A stretch of DNA of 64,000 nucleotides, taken from the NCBI GenBank assembly GCA_964030785.1, contig OZ034975.1, positions 41,271,069-41,335,068 of the forward strand, given 5' to 3'. Numbering within the stretch: the first letter of the stretch is position 1; each line of letters opens with the position of its first letter. A program made the translations under genes and the position numbers. The notes below the pieces were generated by a model. That model was not told the DNA's origin and made no database searches. It saw nothing but the letters and a program-made list of their open reading frames with translations. The stretch comes from Siderastrea siderea (taxonomy: Eukaryota > Cnidaria > Anthozoa > Scleractinia > Rhizangiidae). This document shows positions 32,801-41,800 of the stretch, in pieces.

Positions 32801-35800
32801 GCAGCATATGAGAGCAAAAATATTAAAGAGCGCCGCCCTCGAATAAGTGCCGCATTCATGCACAACAATGCGGCGCCTAATCGAAGCATCATCAGATTGA
32901 ATTGTTGGAGGAGCCAAAATAATAAACAAGTACGGTACAAGTCTAAACCAACCTCCGAAATTGATTCTCCTGTAGCATCATGTTTTTCAGTTCGAAGTGG
33001 GTATATTTCATCATTTTTTCTTTGTTAACATTTGCTTGTCATCGTTTACAAATATATTATGATTTTTTAAAGAGCGCTGCCCTCAAATAAGCGCCGCCCC
33101 CGAATAAGCACCGCATCTGGAACACTAAAAACTTAAAGAGCGCCGCGGCGCTTACTCGAGTAAATAGGGTACACTAAAAATAAATTCGACGCACCTTCCT
33201 TCTCGCAATTTTGTCCTGTCCTTCCCCGATCTTTGCAAAGACATACATATTTTCCAAAAAGTTGGCAACTCTTTTTGTCACTAGTACATTCTTGCTCACA
33301 TTTGCCCCCTGTAGACGAGAAAGGTTGCAAACTTAATTACCGATAATACTTTATACTCACTGTTGCGGTTCCCCTGCCACCTATATTACTAACATTAGTT
33401 CAAATACTTTTTAATTTTATGTGTTATTATTTTCACAATAGCAAAGCTAATAACAGATAAAACTAAAATAAAATTAAAAAACAGCGAGAACAAGGAGTTC
33501 TATTTCACATCAACTTTTTTCTCATCATTAGTAAAATATTACTTAAAATTGAATTAAAACTACAAAAGTTAGGGACAACGATGATAGCAAAAGGGCCATA
33601 TGGTAACTGAACGAACTGCTAGCTAACCAAAAGCTTTTTTACTTTCGATTGGGAAAGTTTTTCTACTATGACAATTTGTCTAGAGATTTTTTTTTTCAGG
33701 AAAAAGGTAAACGGAGGCAACTTAAGGTTACTGTAAACCTTCGCGGGTGTCTTCCAGCAAATCTTCCCTACGCGCGTTGTTTTTCAATAAGTCCTAGCAA
33801 ACCATACGTACATCACTGTAAAGCTTATAAAATGCAGAATCCGAAATATCACTTTTTTAGGACTTTTTTTGTTTATGCAAGAGGGCGCAAGCTGTCAAAT
33901 GCAAAACTGACTGTGTTCGCCAAAGTGAATTACGTACCTTCGCGTTATCGTGAACATCCAAATAAACTGTACTACATCAATCAGGATAATGATAGGCTAA
34001 CAAAGTGTGTGAGACTTTTTCGTTACTTCCACTGGTTCCCGAGAAAATCTATTGTAAAGTTAGACAATTGAAATATTTTCGATGGTCGTCACGCGCCGGG
34101 ACATTACAAGAGAAATATTGGGAATTTCGTAAAATTCTCACACACTTTGGAGCGTTGATGTGTGTCGAACACCTGGGCCAAGTTTCTTTTAATCCGATAA
34201 ATTTAGATACCCCAATAATTCGTTTGAATTGAGGGAAAACGCAAAAAAACAAAACTCGACTTTTAGGCACCGAAAGATTTCGATATTTTTCGCACCTCAT
34301 TAAAGCAGTTGTCAGCGTGGTCATACCGCCGACCAACAGAACACAACGTACGAACCCCCTAATGAATGTCTCCACAAAGTGGGAAAAGAAAAGCCAGAGC
34401 ACAATTTTTATTTTGGACTCGGTCTTTTAATCATAACACTAAATCACCAGAATCCTGGTCTCTTGGATCGACAAGAGAACGAAGCATAAAAGGGGGTCTA
34501 TTATAGGGGGTCGCACATTCCGCAATCCGCCTTATTTTATCCTTCCTAGACCGCAAACCGCTTTTGTCTTCTCCTAAAGACCGAAACCGCCTTTATGGCA
34601 GAAAAAGAATCGCAATAACGATCTAATAACAGTAGTTTACACATTTTTACCGTATGTTCGCTTAATAATGGTACTTGTGCTCACAATGATCACGAGATCT
34701 TAAGCGTAGAGCATCTTTTTTTTCTAATTCTTTTCAATATAAATCTGCGATCAAATAGTGTCAATAGTTTTGACACCCAGTGGGCAGTTCACCGAACCAA
34801 AGAATGCACGAAACATAGCAATTCAAATTTAGAGGGTTGGGTGTGCTCTTGTGGTCTTTCTGAGATGAATTTATAGTGACAACACAAGCGAGTGGACTTT
34901 AGGTTACCTTTACCGTGGAATTGTTTCCAGCACAGCTTAATGGTCTTGTAATATGCGCCAGGGGAGTTATTCGTAACTTTCATGTGGGCCGCGGTTTCGA
35001 AGCCTAGCATACGAACCTTCTATCCCTACGCGACTACTGCAAAGAGCGCTCAGACGTCTTATCTTAGCGGAGAACTTCTTCCAATTCGCTAATATTTTCA
35101 TGGCTAAGGTAGAAACAGTGATCTTAAATCAAAGTGCTTTAATACTGCTCATCTGGAAACGATTCACTGACGACATCTTCTCCCTCTGGAACACAACGAG
35201 AGAAGAGATCACACAGTTCATTTAACAAGCCAACAAACAAACAACATCAAACTGTCAAGTTTACGGCTGAAGTATCCAAAACACAAACAAATGTCTTGGA
35301 CACTACTGTTTACAAAGGCGAAAGATTTAAAACTGAGTCAGTGCTAGATGTACGCACCCACTTTAAGGCCCCTGAAACATTTTCAATACACCCCTAATTT
35401 ATCAGTCTGCTGTCCACCAGAAGTAAAAAGAGGCTTCATCAAAGGAGAGGCTGTAAGACTACTCAGAACTAACTCTTCTAAAACAAACTTCAAAACACAT
35501 CTTCTTGAGAGAGGATACCCAGAAAACTTTATTCAAACAACCCTCTCAGAAGTTACTTTTGAAGACAGGAATCAAGCTCTCCGACAAAAACAAAAACAAA
35601 ACAAGAAACTCTTGCCCTTTGCAAAGTAATATCACCCAGAAGTGCCTAACTTAAAGCCAATCTCATGGACAGCTGGCATTTCATAACACAGCAACCATTG
35701 CTTAACAACATTTTCAAGGAACCGCCCCTAATATCGTACAAATAGGGCGTTTCCTTAAAGAAATGCTCGTGAGAGAACTCTAGAAAGGCTAAAACACGCT

Positions 35801-38800
35801 CGCAAGAGTCGCGCAGGCCTGTAACCGGCTTTTAGACACTAAAGAGAGGATCACAAATGAAAACTACGGTTACAACTACTGTCTTAAATTTTAAAGCCAT
35901 TTTAAAGATAAAACACGCCCGCGGAAGTCGCGCAGGCCCGTCAACCTTTTTAACAATATCTGACTCAAGATCCACAACCACCAGGACAGCCACCATCTTC
36001 CATGTGCTTTCTTTGGCTTTAGCCTAGCCTATTATCAAATTACCTCCCTGCAGGGACCTGCAGGGGGAGACAGCAGAAAAACTCCTGCCTTACTCTACCC
36101 CCTAAAAAGCACTCTTTCGTCTAGGGAGAAGCTTCAAGGAAAATAAAGCGACCGCACATATGGTTTGAAGAACCGCCACGAAACACGCAAAGACCGAAAA
36201 CTGCATGATAAAGTTATACTTTTCGGCAACCTTGCGATAATTTCTTAACCGTAAACCGCCACATTACAGCCTGTTCCAGGCTCCGAGATAGTGGAGAAAG
36301 CGTGAATTGAGAAAAAGAGCGCAAAAAAAAGTGAAGGGGCTGGGGAGAGTCAACGCCCCCATTTTTCCAGATCGCGCGCGTCTTATTTGCGCGTTCCCTT
36401 TCTATTTTCATGCCGTCCCAACTATCTGAGAGCCTGCATGACGGGCTTTGAGCCGCCCAAAACCTATTATGCAAATTAGCTGAGGGCACATTGAAGGTGC
36501 CCTCAGCTAATTTGCATAAGTAACTTTATGCCATGGTTTAACACCTTGTAGCTTCATGAAGATGGGATGAGGTGTTATTTTAAATAGCTGTATGCTGTAA
36601 AAGATGACAATGCTGAGTAATATTTAATACAATTCATTGCGGATAAAAATAATTTGGCTTCTTGGTCACTTTGTTTAGTAGCCTGCTTAGCTGGCGGTAT
36701 TTTTCCTCGCGAAGGCAAAAACGAGCGCGAACAATATCGCAACCTACACTTACTAATTTATAGGCTAAGCTGGTAATAATGATTTACGACAGAGCCATGA
36801 TTTCCAAAAACATTTGTTTTATTTTTTCAGGGTATTGCTTGCCTTTCTCCAGCACCAAACACTACAAGCTTAGGCTTAGGCGAGATGACACGATACATCG
36901 CGCATTTAAGCAAGTTATTATCGCTCGATCGCTTTTGATTCCTGCAACGACAGAATAAGCCAAAGCGCGATGTTATACATTCTGCTTCCAGGTATCTGCT
37001 ACCCAGGGAAGACAGAATAAGCTAAAGCGCGATGTTAGACATTCCGCTTCCAGGTATCTGCTACCCAAGGAATACAGAATAAGCTATAGCACAATGTTAG
37101 ACATTCCGCTTCCAGGTATCTGCTACCCAGGGAAGACAGAATAAGCTAAAGCGCGATGTTAGACATTCCGCTTCCAGGTATCTGCTACCCAAGGAAGACA
37201 GAATAAGCTTAAGCACGATGTTAGGCATTCCGCTTTCAGGTATCTGCTACCCAAGGAAGCCAGAATAGAGAATAAGCTAAAGCGCGATGTTAGGCATTCC
37301 TCTTCCAGGTATCTGCTACCCAAGGAAGACAGAATAAGCTAAAAAGCGACGTTAGACATTCCGCTTCCAGGTATATTCTACCCAAGGAAGACAGAATAAG
37401 CTAAAAAGCGACGTTAGACATTGCGCTTCCAGGTATATGCTACCCAAGGAAGACAGAATAAGATTAAGCGCGATGTTAAACTTAACGCTTCCAGTTATAT
37501 TCTACCCAAGGAAAACAGAATAAGCTAAGGCGCAGAGATAGCGATCAAGTTTCCAGGTACAGCATATTATCTAAGGAAATCAGAATAAAGAGCGCGAAGC
37601 TAATATTTCGTCTCCAGGTATATACAAAATCGTAATTGTGATTGCTACTTACCAAAGGCCTCTTGTCTCTTTTTGCCTCGATTCCATAACATCGTACATC
37701 GGTCACGTCGTTGAGACGCGTGCGATTTTCAAAACCTCCTATTTCCCACCAGCATTGTGTTACACGCAAAACACAAATGCAATATCATGTTTTAAAGAAA
37801 ACCTAGCATTACCCAAGATGTCGCTACAATATTTGGGTTGAAAACCTTCTATACTTGAAATACAGTAAGTAAAATATCAAAAGGAAAACTCAATAAAGCT
37901 GGGGAATGTTAATACGTGATACCAGTGTAGCTCGAATAAATTATAATCGGAGTCATGAAAGAGCCACGTCCCACGCGTCCTCTAACATACATTTCTTCAC
38001 ATAAAAATCGATAGCCTTGGTCTTAAAATTGAGCGCTATCGGGTTCTTGCTCGACCTACATACAAATCAATGCAACTTAGTAAAAAAAAAATTAATATGC
38101 GCAATTTCGAGGAGAATTTGCAGGCTTAGGTAAATAAATAATAAATTCCCGCCAGATAATTCTCACACAAAATTACGATTCTGTTTTGACAGCCACCCAG
38201 GAAAATCTACTAATATCACCCGGTTTTGATTGTCACAAAGGGCTATGGTGGCAGTCTAGCAAAGAAAATATATCATAAAACTGAAACGACGAAAATCATT
38301 ACAAACGGCGTGACAAGACTGAATAATTCTCTGGTCCTGTTTTGGGTCTCGTCTCCTGGCGTGGGTGACAAATCGTGCAACTTGAACCCTTTTTGTTGTT
38401 GGCATTCGACAGAGCCAAAAGGAGGTTAACCGAAAATCAGACTTACTGTCCTTAAAATTCCCGCACTTGCACAAACTGCGCTCGTTCTTTCCTGTAATAA
38501 TTTTTGCTTCACGACGCGATCGCTTTCCTCATAATCTTATGTATGTCACGCTGTTAAATAACCGCACGGACAAATGCCGACCGCACGTGTTGATATAATT
38601 CTTTACATTGCTGACAGAAATGATTCGCGTAAAATAACGCTTTTAAGGAATACATGCTGCGAATTTTTTTCATGGCCTAAGTCCCTTATGACAGGCTACC
38701 ACATTATGACGAATGTAACCGCGAACCCACACTCGAAATTGGCTTAAACCGCCAAACTGCCAGAGTATAATAGACCCTTATAAAAGCTAGCCTCCCACGC

Positions 38801-41800
38801 AGTCCCGCCGTCACGACTCCCCTAAAAACGACTGCGTGGGAGGCTACATAAAAGCGAGCATATTCAAGAACGTCGCATAATAGCGCTAATTAAAATCTTC
38901 AATACGTCAAGCGATTAGACTGAATTCGCTGGGTGAAACGAACAAGGTTCTTCAATGCACACTTTTATAAATGAGTTTGATGTTAATTACCGCAAAAGCT
39001 CGGTTAAAAGAAACAACACTTTCTATTTTGGTAAAGAGACAGTTTCCACAACACGCTTTATTTACTGCTGCAGACCGACGACGAATGCGTGTCACCGACG
39101 ACTGCAGTCTGCGTATTATACCGAGCGCCGTAGAAGAAGAAATGTGATCACAATGCACCCTTAGACAATTTGTTTTGATTTCACTATTTCGTCATTTTCA
39201 TCGTTTCATCATTTCGCCAAACTACTGGGAATGCGACGTAAACAAAATACGCACTTATGCAAATTTTCCGTAATTCGAGATCCCGAATGAATTTTCCCCG
39301 CGAAAAATGTCAACAGGCCGCTGGACGCCTAGGGGGAATTATTGGATCATGACACCTTTAGGTATCAATAACCTTGGCTTCAAAACATTCTTTTTGGCGT
39401 ATCTCGCGTTCTTTTAATGATTTTGTGAAAATTTTTTTCGGCAATTTCAACTTTAATACCTTATCTAACCAAAGAGCGAAAAAGTAAAATTTTGAAAAAT
39501 CTGACCCGTGGTCGTTTACAGTGCCCTTAAGGCCAACACAAGATGAAATTCATTAATTATAGTTTCCCATGTCGTCACGAGATCACTTGTTATCAGTACT
39601 GGGATGAAACAAACCGTACGTAAAATGGGTGAAAAAAGCCATTTCAACAGACGTCTGATTCAATAGTAAGGGTGATAAAAATACATTTAAAGATTTCAAT
39701 ATCATGTCTTATTTATATTACTTTCAGTATTACGTTTCCGTATCAAGTATTATAATGCAAATAATTACACCTAGAAAGTGTAATATAGAAGGGACCGTTC
39801 CAGAACCGAGCCAGTAGCAATTATGGAATGCACCCTAAACAGTCTAGATCTCCTTCTTATAATTTTTTTTTGAGGGGGGGGGGGGGGGGGGCGCATCTAC
39901 AGTAAGTGAATTAATATTCATTGACACATTAGATGCACTTACCCTTATAAAAAACGGTCATGGATTCAATGTCATTCCCATATATGTTGCTTGCATCACA
40001 TCGGTACTCTCCAAGTTCACTGACATCAATATCAGTTATAATCCATGTCTCATTGTCATGTTTTAATCCACTGTCGACATGAGTCCAAGAGACCAAGGGA
40101 GGTGGTTTTCCAGATACGTCACAGAACAGGTTGATAGTGTCACCTTTTTTGACGGTCAAAGGCTCCAAAGGCTGAATTGATGCAGGAACTAGAGAAAAGC
40201 CAAAAAAGGTATTCCTACATACAAGCTCATGAAAATTTAAAGATGAAGCATTTTCACTGCACCTCTTATTTCTATTTTATTTGATTTAACAAACGTTCCG
40301 ACGACATTTAAACAACTAAATATAATCTGGCAATGATTTCATTGTAGCAAAAAGTACAAAGTTTAAGTACAAAACATCTTGATTGCCCAAGGCAGGTAAA
40401 TGTTGCTTTCTTGAGAGTAGAAATGGAAATTGGTAGTCCATTAAGGGACATGGCTTGAAAGGACAACATTCATGTGAACTGGTCACACTTTCAAAACTAT
40501 TGAAAAAAAATTTCCATCTTTTGTTTACTATGCTGTCATTGTATCCGCGTCATGTGATTAATTGGATAGGGCGAGCAATTTTCAAGTTAGAAAATTGCAG
40601 GCTTAATCGTTTTCGTTTGTTTTTATGTTACATTTCGCGTTTTAAATGCTTGCGTATTAAAATTAAAACGTGATTAGCAGCAGGTGATACGATTTCAGGT
40701 GAGAAAAAACTATTTGAGCAACACGAAAATCGTGTAAGGTGTAATTGAGTGGCTATCCAAAAATCACTCGTAGTCGTTTAACGTAAGTTTGCAATTTCTT
40801 CCTTTCTTCCCTTGGGCAGGGGTTTAATAAGAGGTTTAATTAAACTAGCCAGAAACGAGGTACCTGTGTATGCACGAGCTTTATTTGGCTGGTCTGGGCG
40901 GCAACCGTACAGCCCCTTTATCAAGCCCTGAAGTGGGCAAGTAAAAATGAGGTCTGTAAAATGTGTGAAACTCTACGTCAGCTTGATGGTCCAGAATTAC
41001 CCATAGGCCTCTGTAAGCCTGTCACATGTAGCAACGTTGTACCATCTTACGTGACCACAAGAATTACCTGACCTTTAAGCAAACAGTACCAGTACTTAAC
41101 AGTTGAGCCGAAGAAACAATCAAACACTGATTAGAATTCTCTCAAATCGTTTTTGTAAGACCAAGAAACAGACATTTACTTCGCGAATTCGAAGAACGAT
41201 GGATTGTTTTGAGAACTCTGTGTGAAAGCCGATATACGCTATTTGAAAGAAAAAGGAAGACGACATTTATATTTCTGACCTACACAATATTGTACTTGAG
41301 AAATGGGCATGTGGGATGTACGTGCCAGAAGTTTAGAACATATGGGGTCGAATCATTCAAATGAGGCCTAAGTTAGTCCAGGTCTTGAAAAACCACGGCT
41401 AAGCGGAGTCTACATTGCATTATTTGAACGCAGTTGAACCAAAGTCCATGATGACCTCCTTTAGACGCGGTCTAACGAGTATGGTTATTGTTTTGACGAG
41501 CATCCCTACATACTACTCCCGAGGGAAGGCCATTGTTTCCTGTTATTGTTTTCTTTTAACAAAAGTATTGCATTCATAATGTTGTATATAGTTGTGCATT
41601 AATTTGTTGGTTAGTATTACCACAGGCAGCCCAAGCTAGGGTTGAGAGCTGCGCATAAATTAGACTGTTTTTTCCACGCTATGCATAATAATGACATCGG
41701 CAACATTTAAGAGTTTGTATGGAAATGATACAAAACGTCTCAAATTGCCACAAATCAGAAAGAAGTCGAAATAAAAAAGATTTGTCTTATTTATTTGTTG

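Noticed and set aside
33649..34071. 140-codon plus-strand ORF
   Set aside because: It begins in the terminus of a TTAA-type repeat. The KVTVNLRGCLP segment recurs as KVTPDLRGCLP in the element at 19896, so it is a translation of non-coding repeat DNA.
36950..37632. CRISPR-like array
   Set aside because: The 62-bp units abut without unique spacers and diverge gradually; it is a minisatellite in a eukaryotic intron.
37660..37745. Additional minus-strand exon with a good GTAAGT donor, encoding a segment with DVTDVRCYGIEAKRDKRP
   Set aside because: The acceptor lacks a pyrimidine tract and the exon would leave in phase 0, which does not fit the phase-1 EGF exon that follows. It may be a decayed exon.
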